A DNA stretch of 64,000 nt, from contig NZ_JAAILA010000003.1 in the NCBI RefSeq assembly GCF_010974825.1, forward strand, positions 186,001-250,000, read 5' to 3'. Position numbers and translations under genes: made by a program. Source of the stretch: Aeromonas rivipollensis (GTDB lineage: Bacteria > Pseudomonadota > Gammaproteobacteria > Enterobacterales > Aeromonadaceae). The notes under the pieces were generated by a model. The model was not told where the DNA came from, did no database searches, and saw nothing but the letters and a program-made list of their open reading frames with translations. Shown piece by piece: positions 17,623-27,676 of this stretch (its first letter is position 1; each line of letters begins with the position of its first letter).

Positions 17623-20600
17623 GTTGGGTCTCCTTGGTCAGCGCGGCGCGCTCCTCGGCTGAACTCTGCTTGGTGAAGTAACGCATCACCAGCACGAAGA
17701 AGAGCGGCACGAAGAAGATGGCGAGCACTGTGGCCGTGATCATCCCCCCCATGACGCCGGTGCCGATGGCGTTGCGGCTGCTGGCGCCGGCACCTGTGCT
17801 TATCACCAGCGGCAAGACGCCGAGGATGAAGGCGAGGGAGGTCATCAAGATCGGACGCAGACGCTGACGGGAGGCTTCCACCACCGCATCGCCGAGCTTC
17901 ATCCCCTTGTCATGGAGCTCCTTGGCGAACTCCACGATCAGGATGGCGTTCTTGGCCGACAGCCCGATAGTGGTGAGCAGGCCCACCTGGAAATAGACGT
18001 CATTCTCCAGGCCCCGCAGGGTGGCCGCCAGTATGGCGCCCAGCACCCCGAGCGGCACCACCAGCATGACAGAGAACGGAATGCTCCAGCTCTCGTACAG
18101 CGCCGCCAGACAGAGGAAGACCACCAAGAGCGAGATGGCGTAGAGCGCCGGCGCCTGGGAGCCTGCCTGACGCTCCTGGAAGGAGAGCCCCGTCCACTCT
18201 ATGCCTATGCCTTCCGGCAGCTGTTTCACCATCTGCTCTATGGCCGCCATGGCGTCACCCGTACTCTTGCCGGGGGCCGCTTCACCGACTATCTCCATGG
18301 CGGAGACGCCGTTGTAGCGCTCCAGACGGGGCGAGCCGAAGCTCCACTCGGTGCTGGCGAAGGCGGAGAAGGGCACCATCTGGCCCGCACTGTTGCGCAC
18401 GTACCATAGCTTCAGATCCTCCGGGTTCATCCGGAAGGGGGCATCCGCCTGCAGATAGACCTTCTTGACCCGGCCTCTGTCGACGAAGTCGTTCACGTAA
18501 GAAGAGCCCCAGGCCGCCGACAAGGTGTTGTTGATGTCGCTGATGGAGAGCCCCTGGGCCAGCGCCTTCTCGTAATCTATCTTGATGTCGAGCTGGGGGG
18601 TGTCTTCCATCCCGTTCGGGCGTACCCGCACCAGGTTGGGATCCTGCGCCGCCATGCCGAGCAACTGGTTACGGGCCTGCATCAGCTTCTCGTGCCCCAG
18701 ACCACCGCGGTCCTGCAGGAAGAAGTCGAAGCCGGTGGCCGTGCCGAGTTCCGGGATGGGAGGCAGGTTGAAGGCGAAGACCTGCGCCTCCTTGATGCTG
18801 AACAGATAGCCCATGGCGCGGCCTATGATGGCATTGGCACTGCGCTCCTCGCCTTTACGCTCGCTCCAGTCCTTCAACTTGATGAAGGCCATGCCGCTGT
18901 TCTGGCCGCTACCGGCGAAGCTGAAGCCCGCCACCGTCAGCACCGAATCGACGTTGTCCTTCTCGTTCTTGAGGAAGTAGTCGCGCATGTCGGCCAGCAC
19001 AACCTCGGTACGCTCCTTGGTGGCCCCCACCGGCAGCTGCACCATGGACATGATGACCCCCTGATCCTCTTCCGGCAGGAAGGAGGTGGGCAGGCGCATG
19101 AAGAGCACCGCCAGCACCGCCAGCATGGCCAGATAGATGATGCTGTAACGGGTCCCCTGCTTGATCACCTTGCGCACGCCGTTCTGGTAACGGTTGGCAT
19201 TGGTGTCGAAGAAGCGGTTGAACCAGCCGAAGAAGCCGCGCTGGGCACCGAACTCCCCGTGTTTCATGGGTTTGAGCAGGGTGGCACAGAGCGCCGGGGT
19301 CAGGATCAACGCCACCAGCACAGAGAGCACCATGGCCGAGACTATGGTGAGGGAGAACTGGCGATAGATGGCGCCGGTCGAGCCGCCGAAGAAGGCCATG
19401 GGCACGAATACCGCCGACAGCACCAGGGCTATGCCCACCAGGGCGCCGGTGATCTGGGTCATGGACTTGCGGGTCGCCTCAAGCGGGGAGAGCCCCTCCT
19501 CGCTCATCAGCCGCTCCACGTTCTCCACCACGACGATGGCGTCATCCACCAGCAAGCCGATGGCGAGCACCAGACCGAACATGGTCAGGGTGTTGATGGA
19601 GAAGCCGAAGGCCGCCATGACCCCGAAGGTACCGAGCAGCACCACGGGCACCGCTATGGTCGGGATCAGGGTCGCCCGGAAGTTCTGCAGGAACAGATAC
19701 ATGACGCAGAACACCAGGAAGATGGCCTCGATCAGCGTCTGCACCACCTCCTCGATGGAGATCTTCACAAAGGGCGTGGTGTCGTAGGGGTAGACGATCT
19801 TCATGTTGGCCGGGAAGTAGCCCGACAGCTCATCGAGCTTGCCGCGCACCTCGTCCGCGGTATCCAGGGCATTGGCCCCGGTGGCCAGCTTGATCGCCAG
19901 CGCCGCCGTGGCCTGACCGTTGTAGAGGGCGGAGGCATCGTAGCTTTCGCCGGCGAGCTCGACCCGGGCTACGTCCTTGAGCAGCACCTTGGAGCCATCC
20001 TGGTTCACCCGCAGCAGTATGTTGTTGAACTCCTCCGGGGTGGAGAGACGGGTCTGCCCCATGATGGTGGCGGTGAACTGCTGATCGTTCACCGCAGGGG
20101 TGCCCCCCAGCTTGCCGAAGGCTACCTGGGCGTTCTGGGCCTGGATGGCGGCCTGCACGTCTCCCGGGGTCATCTGTACCCGGTTGAGCTTGTGGGGATC
20201 CAGCCAGACTCGCATGGAGTACTGGCTGCCGAACAAGGTGATGTCACCCACCCCATCCAGCCGACTCAGGGGCTCCTTGATGTTGGAGACCACGTAATCG
20301 GCCAGATCGTCGTTGGTCATGCTGCCATCGGTGGAGATGAAGGCCGCCACCATCAGGAAGCTGCTGGAGGTCTTCTGGACCCGCACACCCTGCTGTTGCA
20401 CCTCTTGGGGCAAGAGCGACATGGCCTGCTGCAACTTGTTTTGCACCTGCACCTGGGCGATGTCGGGATCCGTGCCCGGCTTGAAGGTGAGGGTCACGCT
20501 GACGTTACCGGACGAATCCGACTGGGCAGACATGTAGAGCAGGTGATCCAGCCCCGTCATGTTCTGCTCGATGATCTGGGTCACCGAGTCTTCCACCGTC

Positions 20601-20764
20601 TTGGCGGACGCCCCCGGGTAGCTGGCAGAAATGCCGACGGCCGGCGGGGCTATGGTCGGGTACTGGGCGACCGGCAGGCCTATGATGGCCATGGCCCCGG
20701 CCAGCATGATCACCAGGGCAATCACCCAGGCGAAAATGGGTCTGTCTATGAAAAATCGTGCCAT
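17615..20764 (-). CDS. aheB: RND multidrug efflux permease, AcrB/MexB type
   Basis: This 1049-residue inner-membrane drug/proton antiporter is the same length as AcrB. The N-terminus [20 protein letters not shown] and the periplasmic [20 protein letters not shown] segment are family standard. Proton-relay residues are intact: Asp-Asp in TM4 ([15 protein letters not shown]) and Lys in TM10 ([13 protein letters not shown]). HAE-1 signatures such as [17 protein letters not shown] are also present. The gene lies 17 bp after aheA and overlaps aheC. It should pump hydrophobic drugs, dyes or detergents with AheA and AheC under the adjacent TetR repressor. Confidence 0.93.
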   Translation of the reverse strand: MARFFIDRPIFAWVIALVIMLAGAMAIIGLPVAQYPTIAPPAVGISASYPGASAKTVEDSVTQIIEQNMTGLDHLLYMSAQSDSSGNVSVTLTFKPGTDPDIAQVQVQNKLQQAMSLLPQEVQQQGVRVQKTSSSFLMVAAFISTDGSMTNDDLADYVVSNIKEPLSRLDGVGDITLFGSQYSMRVWLDPHKLNRVQMTPGDVQAAIQAQNAQVAFGKLGGTPAVNDQQFTATIMGQTRLSTPEEFNNILLRVNQDGSKVLLKDVARVELAGESYDASALYNGQATAALAIKLATGANALDTADEVRGKLDELSGYFPANMKIVYPYDTTPFVKISIEEVVQTLIEAIFLVFCVMYLFLQNFRATLIPTIAVPVVLLGTFGVMAAFGFSINTLTMFGLVLAIGLLVDDAIVVVENVERLMSEEGLSPLEATRKSMTQITGALVGIALVLSAVFVPMAFFGGSTGAIYRQFSLTIVSAMVLSVLVALILTPALCATLLKPMKHGEFGAQRGFFGWFNRFFDTNANRYQNGVRKVIKQGTRYSIIYLAMLAVLAVLFMRLPTSFLPEEDQGVIMSMVQLPVGATKERTEVVLADMRDYFLKNEKDNVDSVLTVAGFSFAGSGQNSGMAFIKLKDWSERKGEERSANAIIGRAMGYLFSIKEAQVFAFNLPPIPELGTATGFDFFLQDRGGLGHEKLMQARNQLLGMAAQDPNLVRVRPNGMEDTPQLDIKIDYEKALAQGLSISDINNTLSAAWGSSYVNDFVDRGRVKKVYLQADAPFRMNPEDLKLWYVRNSAGQMVPFSAFASTEWSFGSPRLERYNGVSAMEIVGEAAPGKSTGDAMAAIEQMVKQLPEGIGIEWTGLSFQERQAGSQAPALYAISLLVVFLCLAALYESWSIPFSVMLVVPLGVLGAILAATLRGLENDVYFQVGLLTTIGLSAKNAILIVEFAKELHDKGMKLGDAVVEASRQRLRPILMTSLAFILGVLPLVISTGAGASSRNAIGTGVMGGMITATVLAIFFVPLFFVLVMRYFTKQSSAEERAALTKETQHD

Positions 20765-20781
20765 GAGGCGACTACTCCATC

Positions 20782-21975
20782 CTACTGCTTGGTGACCTGG
20801 GTCTGATCGGCTTGTGCTGTCGTGGTGTTGCTGGCGCGCTCAGCGGGCGCCACCAGGGCACCGGGTTTGACCTTCTGCAGACCAGCCACTATCACCTTCT
20901 CGCCGGCCTTGAGGCCGGACTCCACCACCCAGCTGTCGCCAACCACGCGGCTGAGCTGCACTTCCCGCAGCTCGACCTTGTTGTCCGCGGTCACCACCAT
21001 GACGGTGGCACCGCCTTTGGGCGTGCGGGTCACGGCGGTCTGTGGCACCAGCAAGCCTTGCGGGCGCTCGCCCTCTTGCAGGGTGGCGCGCATGAACATA
21101 CCGGGCAGCAGCAGATCATGGGGATTCGGGACCAGGACCCGCAGGGTCACCATGCCGGTGGTCTCGTCCACTGTCACATCGGAGAACTGCAATGAGCCCT
21201 CTTCGCTGTACTGGCTGCCATCTTCCAGCTGGAAGCGCACCTTGGCGCCCTTGCTCTCGTCCTGGACGAGCTTGCCGGCAGCGACCTGGCGCTTGAGGCG
21301 CAGCAGATCGGCGGTGGACTGGCGCACGTCCACATACATGGGATCGAGCTGCGAGATGGAGGTGAGGCTGTCCGCCTGCTGGGCGGTGACCAGGGCACCC
21401 TCGGTCACCGCAGACTTGCCGATGCGGCCGCTGATGGGGGCGGTGATCTTGGTATAGGCCAGGTTGATGTTGGCGCTCTGCAGGGCGGCCTTGGCGGCCC
21501 CGATCTCGGCAACCTGCTGTTTCCAGGCTGCGTCGGCGTCGTCATACTCCTGACGGCTGATGGCTTTCACCTTCACCAGCTCGGCATAACGCTGGGCCTT
21601 GAGACGGGCGCTCTGCTCGTTGGCCTGTGCCTTGGCCAGATTGGCCTTGGCGCTGGCGACGGCGGCCTGATAGACGGCGGGATCGATCTGGTACAGCAAC
21701 TGGCCGGCCTTGACGTCGCTGCCTTCGGTGAACAGGCGCTTGAGGATGATGCCATTCACCTGGGGACGCACCTCGGCCACCCGCAGGGGGGCGGTGCGGC
21801 CGGTGAGCTCGGACATGAGTTGCAGCGGTGCGGCATGGAGAGTGACCACGTCCACGGCGGCAGGCGGCATCTCGCCCGCCCCTTGCCCGGCCTCGCCCTT
21901 GTCGCCACAACCAGCCAGCAGGCCGCTTGCCAACAAGGCAAGGCCCACCGAACGTGCGAGAATGTGTTTATGCAT
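20782..21975 (-). CDS. aheA: RND periplasmic adaptor lipoprotein, AcrA/MexA type
   Basis: This 397-residue membrane-fusion lipoprotein has a signal peptide ending in lipobox LLAGC with Cys23. The first lipoyl half and hairpin contain [20 protein letters not shown]. The second lipoyl half is [22 protein letters not shown], and the barrel region contains [15 protein letters not shown]. It bridges AheB and AheC. ATG 21975 is chosen over an upstream TTG at 21999, which lacks support. It is first in the operon, and transcription starts from the region containing the AcrR-type operator at 22069. Confidence 0.92.
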   Translation of the reverse strand: MHKHILARSVGLALLASGLLAGCGDKGEAGQGAGEMPPAAVDVVTLHAAPLQLMSELTGRTAPLRVAEVRPQVNGIILKRLFTEGSDVKAGQLLYQIDPAVYQAAVASAKANLAKAQANEQSARLKAQRYAELVKVKAISRQEYDDADAAWKQQVAEIGAAKAALQSANINLAYTKITAPISGRIGKSAVTEGALVTAQQADSLTSISQLDPMYVDVRQSTADLLRLKRQVAAGKLVQDESKGAKVRFQLEDGSQYSEEGSLQFSDVTVDETTGMVTLRVLVPNPHDLLLPGMFMRATLQEGERPQGLLVPQTAVTRTPKGGATVMVVTADNKVELREVQLSRVVGDSWVVESGLKAGEKVIVAGLQKVKPGALVAPAERASNTTTAQADQTQVTKQ

Positions 21976-22068
21976 GGAGTTTCTGAGCCTCTGTTTCAAA
22001 CAAAAAAAACCACAAAACCACAGGGTTTATAGGGCCCCTGTTGGTAAAACTGCGAAGATGAGGCAATA

Positions 22069-22092
22069 TACATACATTCATAAATGTATGTA
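22069..22092. promoter_or_regulatory. AcrR-type operator between aheA and its repressor
   Basis: Inverted repeat with 10-bp perfect arms, TACATACATT and AATGTATGTA, around a 4-nt centre CATA. Both arms are identical to those of the 24-bp E. coli AcrR operator. It sits midway in the divergent region, so it can control both directions. Confidence 0.85.
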
Positions 22093-22127
22093 AGTAACTT
22101 TTTCCCCTTTTAACAGGTACAGATCCG

Positions 22128-22769
22128 ATGGCCAGAAGAACCAAAGAAGAAGCGCAGCAGACCCGCTGCCACATCATGAGCACGGCCCTGAATCTGTTCT
22201 GCCAACAGGGATTGGCGAAGACCAACCTGACCGACATCGCCAAGGCGGCAGACCTGACCCGGGGTGCCATCTACTGGCACTTCAAGAACAAGGAGGAGCT
22301 GTTCGTCACCCTGTGGGAGGAGCTGTGCGCCCCCCTCTCCCACCAGCTCGATGCCTGTGTGGATGAGCAGGAGCCGGATCCCCTCGGCAAGCTGCGCCTC
22401 TTCCTCAAGGAGGTGATATGCAAGATCAGCACAGAACCCGCCCACCAGCAGATGTTCACCATCATGTTCAATCTGGAGTCGCTGGAAGGAGAGGCCATCT
22501 CCCTGCGGGATCACATGCGTCAGCAATCCATCAACTTCTTCCGGGATCTGGAGATCACCCTGGGCAACGCAGTGCGCCTCGGCCACCTGCCCCAAGGGCT
22601 GGATCTGCGCCGCGCCACCACGCTGCTGCACTGCACCCTGGATGGCTACATCATCAACTGGCTGCACTTCCCGGAGCGCATCAACCTTGTTCAGGAGGCC
22701 GACTTCCTGCTCGACACCCTGTTCGGCCTGCTAGCCAACCCCTCTCCCTCGCTTCTGCGCCGCCCCTGA
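22128..22769 (+). CDS. TetR/AcrR-family repressor of the divergent RND pump
   Basis: This 213-residue regulator has an N-terminal HTH of about residues 10-57 (TRCHIMSTALNLFCQQGLAKTNLTDI and TRGAIYWHFKNKEELF). The C-terminal AcrR/TtgR ligand domain includes RRATTLLHCTLDGYIINWL. It is divergent from aheABC with an AcrR-identical operator between them, so it almost certainly represses the pump and itself, with release by pump substrates. ATG 22128 is 35 bp beyond the operator. It ends with a short Pro/Arg tail. Confidence 0.9.
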   Translation: MARRTKEEAQQTRCHIMSTALNLFCQQGLAKTNLTDIAKAADLTRGAIYWHFKNKEELFVTLWEELCAPLSHQLDACVDEQEPDPLGKLRLFLKEVICKISTEPAHQQMFTIMFNLESLEGEAISLRDHMRQQSINFFRDLEITLGNAVRLGHLPQGLDLRRATTLLHCTLDGYIINWLHFPERINLVQEADFLLDTLFGLLANPSPSLLRRP

Positions 22770-22868
22770 TGGCGCTGGCGCCGCCAAGGGCCGGGGAGGA
22801 TCCTCAGCAGATCTGAACAGAGCGGGGCAAATTTGCTAGAGTAGCCGCCCACCTTAGAGACGAGCCCT

Positions 22869-23537
22869 ATGCCACTGTCACTCTCACCCGCCCAAGGCAC
22901 CCAAAACGCTGCCCTTCAGGCGCCCCGCCCCGCCCTCATCGGCCAGGCCCACTCCCCCTTCCTGGCCCGCCTGCAGCCGGGCGCCCATCTGCTGGAAGCG
23001 GGCTGCGGCGCGGGGGAGGATCTGCACCATTTTCGGGAGCTGGGGTTCATGGTCACCGCCTTCGATGCCAGCCTGAGTCAGGCCAGCGCCGCCTCGCGCC
23101 TGTGCGGCCAGCCGGTGCGGGTCTGCCGCTTCGAGCAGATGCACAACGTGCTGCCCTATGACGGCATCTGGGCCAGCGGCTCGCTGCCCTGCCTGACCGA
23201 GGACGAGCTGGCCCCCGCCCTGATGCACCTCGCCGGCCTGCTCAAACCCCAGGGGCCCCTCTACTGCTCCTTCCCCTATGGCGAGAGTGAACCCGCCAGC
23301 TCCTTGCCCCCCTCACAGGAGGAATATCCGCTGCTGACCCGGCTCGATGAGGCCCGGTTGACGCAATTGATCGCCCCCCTGCCGTTTGAGCTGCATCAGA
23401 GCTGGTGCAGCCAGGATGCGGTGCATGGCCGCTGGCTCCATGCCCTGCTGATCCGCGACCCCAATACCGCCACAATTAATCAATATCGCGGCCGTCGATC
23501 CAGACAGGGTGCCCGACGTGATTCAGCATCCAGGTAA
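22869..23537 (+). CDS. Class I SAM-dependent methyltransferase
   Basis: This is a 222-residue predicted methyltransferase. Motif I is LLEAGCGAGEDLHHF (near residues 40-54), motif II-like VTAFDAS follows, and a motif IV-like segment DGIWASGSLPCL lies near 100. FPYGE and LLIRD strands follow. The overall form resembles TehB/UbiE-like small methyltransferases acting on small molecules. The C-terminus is basic and low-complexity (RGRRSRQGARR). It is downstream of the TetR gene by 100 bp on the same strand and may be read through. The substrate is not deducible. Confidence 0.8.
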   Translation: MPLSLSPAQGTQNAALQAPRPALIGQAHSPFLARLQPGAHLLEAGCGAGEDLHHFRELGFMVTAFDASLSQASAASRLCGQPVRVCRFEQMHNVLPYDGIWASGSLPCLTEDELAPALMHLAGLLKPQGPLYCSFPYGESEPASSLPPSQEEYPLLTRLDEARLTQLIAPLPFELHQSWCSQDAVHGRWLHALLIRDPNTATINQYRGRRSRQGARRDSASR

Positions 23538-23653
23538 CAATATTTAACTCTGAGTTAACCAGGTGATGGCAGACAAGATGCGGCATTTGTGTTAAAAAGC
23601 GGCATTAAAATCAAGATTAAATAACAAAACAGACACCAACACCTGGATTCCCC

Positions 23654-24832
23654 ATGAAACTCGTCCTCAATCTGATTGCCGGCATCCTCGCCGGTCTCCT
23701 GCTCGGCCTCTACGCCCCGGAATGGGTCGCACGGGTGCTGTTCACGGCCAAGACAGTGATAGGTCAGCTGATCACCTTCACCATTCCGCTCATCATCCTG
23801 TTCTTCATCATGAGCGGCATCGCCAGCCTGCCGAAGAACTCCGGCAAGCTGCTCGGCAAGACGGTGGCCCTCTCCTACTGCTCCACCATACTGGCGGGCC
23901 TGTTCGCCTTCACGGTGGCGAGCCAGCTGATCCCGCAGCTGACCACGGCCGCCGAGCCCACGGCGCAGGCCGCCATCAAGCTCAGCTCCTACATCAATCT
24001 CGAGATACCGCCGCTGTTCGGGGTGATGTCGGCCCTGGCCGCCGCCTTCGTGTTCGGCATCGGCATCAGCGCCACCCAGGCCACCGACCTGCGCCGGGTC
24101 GCCGATCAGGGCCGTGACATCATAGACCGCCTGCTGGCCCGCGTGATCATCCCGCTACTGCCCTTCTACATCGCCGGCGTCTTCGTCGAGATGACGGTGG
24201 AAGGAACAGTGTTCGCCACTCTCAAGACCTTCGGCGTGGTGCTGGTGATGGCCATCGTCATGCACTGGCTCTGGCTCTCCGTGCTCTTCATTGGCACCGG
24301 GCTGGCGCTGGGCCGCTCCCCCGCCATGCTCATCAAGAACATGCTGCCCGCCTACTTCACCGCGCTCGGCACCATGTCCAGCGCCGCCACCATCCCGGTG
24401 GCCCTGCAGGCCAGCAAGAACAACGGCGTGAGCGACGGCATCGCCAACTTCACCGTGCCCCTGTGTGCCACCATTCACCTCTGCGGCTCCACCATCACCC
24501 TGGTAACCTGCGCCACCGCTGTGATGTTCCTCTCCGAGCACCTGGCCATCCCGGGCTATGGCACCATGCTGCCCTTCATCATGATGCTCGGCGTCATCAT
24601 GATTGCGGCGCCGGGTGCCCCCGGCGGCGGCGTCATGTCGGCGCTCGGCCTGCTCACCTCCATGCTCGGCTTCGGGGAGGCCTCCATCGCCCTGATGATC
24701 GCCCTCTACCTGGCCCAGGACAGCTTCGGCACCGCCTGCAACGTCACAGGTGACGGCGTCATCGCCCTCTGGGCCGATCGCTTCGCCCAGGGCGAAGAGA
24801 CCCTGGCCGCCCCACAGCGGGACGCCGCCTGA
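23654..24832 (+). CDS. Dicarboxylate/amino acid:cation symporter (DAACS family)
   Basis: This 392-residue membrane carrier has about eight TM helices and two re-entrant loops, like the GltP/SstT/DctA fold. Family marks are the Ser-rich hairpin (GTMSSAATIPVAL), the PLCATIHLCGSTIT segment and the APGAPGGGVMSALGLL hairpin. The TM8 substrate-binding stretch QDSFGTACNVTGDGVIALW is also present, with Asp and Asn positions typical of the family. It imports an acidic or neutral amino acid or dicarboxylate with Na+ or H+. It is a single gene with a strong shared terminator after it. Exact substrate is uncertain. Confidence 0.85.
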   Translation: MKLVLNLIAGILAGLLLGLYAPEWVARVLFTAKTVIGQLITFTIPLIILFFIMSGIASLPKNSGKLLGKTVALSYCSTILAGLFAFTVASQLIPQLTTAAEPTAQAAIKLSSYINLEIPPLFGVMSALAAAFVFGIGISATQATDLRRVADQGRDIIDRLLARVIIPLLPFYIAGVFVEMTVEGTVFATLKTFGVVLVMAIVMHWLWLSVLFIGTGLALGRSPAMLIKNMLPAYFTALGTMSSAATIPVALQASKNNGVSDGIANFTVPLCATIHLCGSTITLVTCATAVMFLSEHLAIPGYGTMLPFIMMLGVIMIAAPGAPGGGVMSALGLLTSMLGFGEASIALMIALYLAQDSFGTACNVTGDGVIALWADRFAQGEETLAAPQRDAA

Positions 24833-24847
24833 GGGCCTGCGCCGCAA

Positions 24848-24882
24848 TAAAAAAACGGGAGCCACTGGCTCCCGTTTTTTTT
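24848..24882. terminator. Bidirectional terminator between symporter gene and tesB
   Basis: Stem AACGGGAGCCA/TGGCTCCCGTT with A run before and T run after, able to stop both converging transcripts. Confidence 0.9.
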
Positions 24883-24906
24883 GATGGACTGCCTGTGATG
24901 GAAGGC

Positions 24907-25770
24907 TCAGCCCCGGCGACGGATAACCCCCTCCTGCGCTGTGCTCGCCACCAGCACGCCGTCGCGGGTGAAGAACTGACCGCGTACCAGACCACGGCCG
25001 CCGCTGGCGCTCGGGCTGTCCACCACATAGAGCAGCCAGTCATCCAGCCGGAACTCCCGGTGGAACCACATGGAGTGATCTATGGTCGCTACCTGCATGT
25101 CCGGCTCCCAGTAGGAGACCCCGTGGGGCTGCAGGGCGGTCAACAGGAAGTTGAAATCAGAGGCATAGGCCAGCAGGTAGTTGTGCACCCGCTGGTCATC
25201 CGGTATCTGCCCATTGGCCTTGAACCAGACGTGACGCAGGGGCGCCTCTATCGCCGGACGGATGGGGTCAACCAGGGTCACCGGGCGGATTTCGATGGGC
25301 TGCTCGCAGAGGATCTTGTCGCGCAGGGTGGCCGGGATCAGCTGCTCGTAGGGACGCACCAGCTCCAGCTCGCTCTTGAGCAGTTCAGGCGGGGTGATCC
25401 CCACCGGCATTTGGGCCTGATGCTCGAAGCCGCTGGCCTCCACCTGAAACGAGGCATTGAGGTAGAAGATGGGCTTGCCGCCCTGAATGGCCTTGACCCG
25501 GCGGGTGGAGACTGTCTGACCGTCGCGGATATTCTCTACGTCATAAACGATGGGACGAGTCACATCCCCGGGGCGCAGGAAGTAGGAGTGGAAGCTGTGG
25601 ACCTGACGATCGCTGGCCACCGTCTGCTTGGCGGCTGACAAGGCCTGCCCCATTACCTGTCCGCCAAACACGGCCCGCAGACCGAGATCCTGGCTCTGGC
25701 CCCGAAACAGGCCCTCCTCTATTTTCTCCAGCGCCAGCAGTGCCAGCAGCTCATCCAGTACCTTGCTCAT
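24907..25770 (-). CDS. tesB: Acyl-CoA thioesterase II
   Basis: Cytosolic double-hotdog thioesterase of 287 residues (E. coli TesB 286) that hydrolyses medium and long acyl-CoA. Conserved segments are [24 protein letters not shown], the [13 protein letters not shown] strand, the second hotdog [10 protein letters not shown] (catalytic Asp) and [13 protein letters not shown]. The C-terminus [16 protein letters not shown] is also typical. The start follows GGAG. A shared terminator lies downstream. It stands alone between unrelated genes. Confidence 0.93.
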   Translation of the reverse strand: MSKVLDELLALLALEKIEEGLFRGQSQDLGLRAVFGGQVMGQALSAAKQTVASDRQVHSFHSYFLRPGDVTRPIVYDVENIRDGQTVSTRRVKAIQGGKPIFYLNASFQVEASGFEHQAQMPVGITPPELLKSELELVRPYEQLIPATLRDKILCEQPIEIRPVTLVDPIRPAIEAPLRHVWFKANGQIPDDQRVHNYLLAYASDFNFLLTALQPHGVSYWEPDMQVATIDHSMWFHREFRLDDWLLYVVDSPSASGGRGLVRGQFFTRDGVLVASTAQEGVIRRRG

Positions 25771-25902
25771 TCTTATCTCCTGTATTCAGTGCGGGAAAGG
25801 CTAACAAGCCCGCCCCGCCAGGGCAACCTTGCTGACGCCCATTCTCCCGAAGCCACCCTTTTCCGACCTCCTCCTTCAAAAGGGGGAGGATAATCGCCAC
25901 AA

Positions 25903-25936
25903 ACAAAAAGCCCGCACCAGAGGGTGCGGGCTTTTG
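25903..25936. terminator. Terminator downstream of rluB
   Basis: Near-perfect long stem AAAAGCCCGCACC/GGGTGCGGGCTTTT around 25905-25935, active on the minus strand for rluB and symmetrical enough to act both ways. Confidence 0.85.
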
Positions 25937-25975
25937 CCTGGCCCGGGCCGACCACGTCATGCCACAGGCATCGGC

Positions 25976-26899
25976 TTACTTGCTGCCGGTGCCGGAGTTG
26001 CGGGTCGAGGCTTGCGGCTTGCGACGGGCCGTGGTGCTGCGAGCGCGCGGCTCCTTGCCCTGCATATCCTTGTGGCGCTTGACGGCACGACGGATCTGGG
26101 CGGCCTGCTTGTGGCGGGTGCTCTTGCCATCCTGCTGCAGGTCGACCTTGGACTCGGTCTCGTTGGGCAGGTTGACCAGGCCGCGCAGGTAGTTCACCTC
26201 GGGCAGTTTCAGCTCCTGCCAGCCACCGCGGGGGATGCCGCGATCCAGGGTGACGTCACCGTAGCGAATGCGCATCAGGCGGCTCACCTGCACTTCCTGG
26301 GATTCCCACAGGCGGCGCACTTCACGGTTGCGACCCTCGGTCAGGGTGACGTTGAACCACTGGTTCAGCCCTTCACCGCCGGCCGGCTTGATCTTGTTGA
26401 ACCTGGCCATGCCGTCTTCCAGCTGCACGCCCTTGCGCAGGCGCTGCAGCATGGCTTCGGTGATCTCGCCAAAGACGCGCACCGCGTATTCCCGCTCCAC
26501 TTCGTGGCTCGGGTGCATCAGCCGGTTGGCCAGCTCGCCGTCTGTGGTGAACAGCAAGAGGCCGGAGGTGTTGACGTCGAGGCGGCCGACCGCAATCCAG
26601 CGGGCCCCGTCCATCTTGGGCAGACGATCAAACACGGTGGGACGACCTTCCGGATCGTGACGGGTACACATCTCCCCTTCGGGCTTGTGATACGCCAGCA
26701 CGCGGCAGATCTGCTCCTCGGCCGCACGGGTCTTGACCTGGTGACCATCCACCCGGATCACGGCGTTCACTTCGACGCGATCCCCCAGCATGGCGACCTT
26801 GCCATCCACGCTGACCCGACCTGCGGTGATCAGGGCCTCCATCTCACGACGGGAGCCTTGACCCGCGCGGGCCAATACTTTTTGCAGTTTTTCACTCAT
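25976..26899 (-). CDS. rluB: 23S rRNA pseudouridine(2605) synthase
   Basis: RsuA-family pseudouridine synthase of 307 residues (E. coli RluB 291). An N-terminal S4 RNA-binding domain covers about residues 1-60 ([22 protein letters not shown]). The catalytic core has [19 protein letters not shown] with the nucleophile Asp in RLD (near residue 108) and [14 protein letters not shown]. The C-terminal tail of about 45 residues is Lys/Arg-rich, as usual in RluB. It ends the rnm-yciO-scpA-scpB-rluB group, on the same strand and in the common gammaproteobacterial order. Confidence 0.93.
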   Translation of the reverse strand: MSEKLQKVLARAGQGSRREMEALITAGRVSVDGKVAMLGDRVEVNAVIRVDGHQVKTRAAEEQICRVLAYHKPEGEMCTRHDPEGRPTVFDRLPKMDGARWIAVGRLDVNTSGLLLFTTDGELANRLMHPSHEVEREYAVRVFGEITEAMLQRLRKGVQLEDGMARFNKIKPAGGEGLNQWFNVTLTEGRNREVRRLWESQEVQVSRLMRIRYGDVTLDRGIPRGGWQELKLPEVNYLRGLVNLPNETESKVDLQQDGKSTRHKQAAQIRRAVKRHKDMQGKEPRARSTTARRKPQASTRNSGTGSK

Positions 26900-27010
26900 C
26901 GGGTTTACCTGATTGTTGATCGCTGCCCGCTGACATAGCGGACAACATTGACTCCTGTGACGCGCCCTCTGGGCATCGCCACCACGTTAATGCGCAAGAC
27001 GGCCTGCCGC

Positions 27011-27583
27011 TTATTGACCGTCGCTCCCCTCGCCCAGCATGACCGGCAAGGGGGAGTGCAGTTCGGGATCCAGCTCGGGGAGCTGCTCCAGACTCTGCAG
27101 ATTGAAATAGTCCAGAAATTCTCGGGTGGTGGCGAGCAGCTCGGGGCGACCCACCACCTCCTTGTGACCTATGCTGCGCACCCAGCCGCGCTCTTTCAGG
27201 GTATTCACTATCTGGCTCGATACCGCCACCCCGCGGATGGCTTCTATCTCGGCCCGGGTGATGGGCTGACGATAGGCAATCAGGGTCAGGGTTTCCAACA
27301 CGGCACGGGAATAGCGGGGCGCCCGTTCGCTCCACAGGCGCGACAGCTCCTCCGCATACTCCTGGCGGGCCTGGAAGCGCCAGCCGGAGGCAACCTCCTT
27401 GAGCTCCACCCCCCGCTCGCTGTAGTCCTGCCTGAGCTCCGCCAGCAGCAACTGCACATAGCGGCTGGTCACCGGATAATCGCCCAGCACGCTGCTTTTC
27501 AGCTCGCTGACATTGAGCGGACGACCGGCCACGAACAGCGCCGCCTCGATCAGGGTTTTTAAGCGTTCAGCAGGCAGCGCCAT
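27011..27583 (-). CDS. scpB: Segregation and condensation protein B
   Basis: Kleisin-associated winged-helix protein of 190 residues that dimerises and binds ScpA in the SMC-ScpAB condensin-like complex. Two winged helices are visible: about residues 1-85 (LIEAALFVAGRPLNVSELK) and 90-165 (LETLTLIAYRQPITRAEIEAIRGV, then ILNTL-like VNTLKERGWVRSIG). ATG 27583 follows GGGAGGG; a GTG one codon upstream is the alternative. Immediately upstream lies an imperfect 35-bp copy of its own first 12 codons (see 27601-27635). SMC is elsewhere in the chromosome. Confidence 0.92.
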   Translation of the reverse strand: MALPAERLKTLIEAALFVAGRPLNVSELKSSVLGDYPVTSRYVQLLLAELRQDYSERGVELKEVASGWRFQARQEYAEELSRLWSERAPRYSRAVLETLTLIAYRQPITRAEIEAIRGVAVSSQIVNTLKERGWVRSIGHKEVVGRPELLATTREFLDYFNLQSLEQLPELDPELHSPLPVMLGEGSDGQ

Positions 27584-27600
27584 CACGCATCCCTCCCTGA

Positions 27601-27635
27601 ATCAGGGTCTTGAGTCGTTCAGCGGGCAGCGCCAC
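27601..27635 (-). repeat. Diverged duplicate of the scpB 5' end
   Basis: A 35-nt match (29 of 35) to 27549-27583. On the minus strand it reads GTG-Ala-Leu-Pro-Ala-Glu-Arg-Leu-Lys-Thr-Leu, the same peptide as the scpB N-terminus. Apart from the ATG/GTG start change, the differences are synonymous. It is out of frame with scpB (offset 52 nt) and runs into a stop after about 22 codons. Confidence 0.75.
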
Positions 27636-27676
27636 GGTTGCCCTCCCCGTCCGGACTGCCCGGAGCGAACCGCCAC

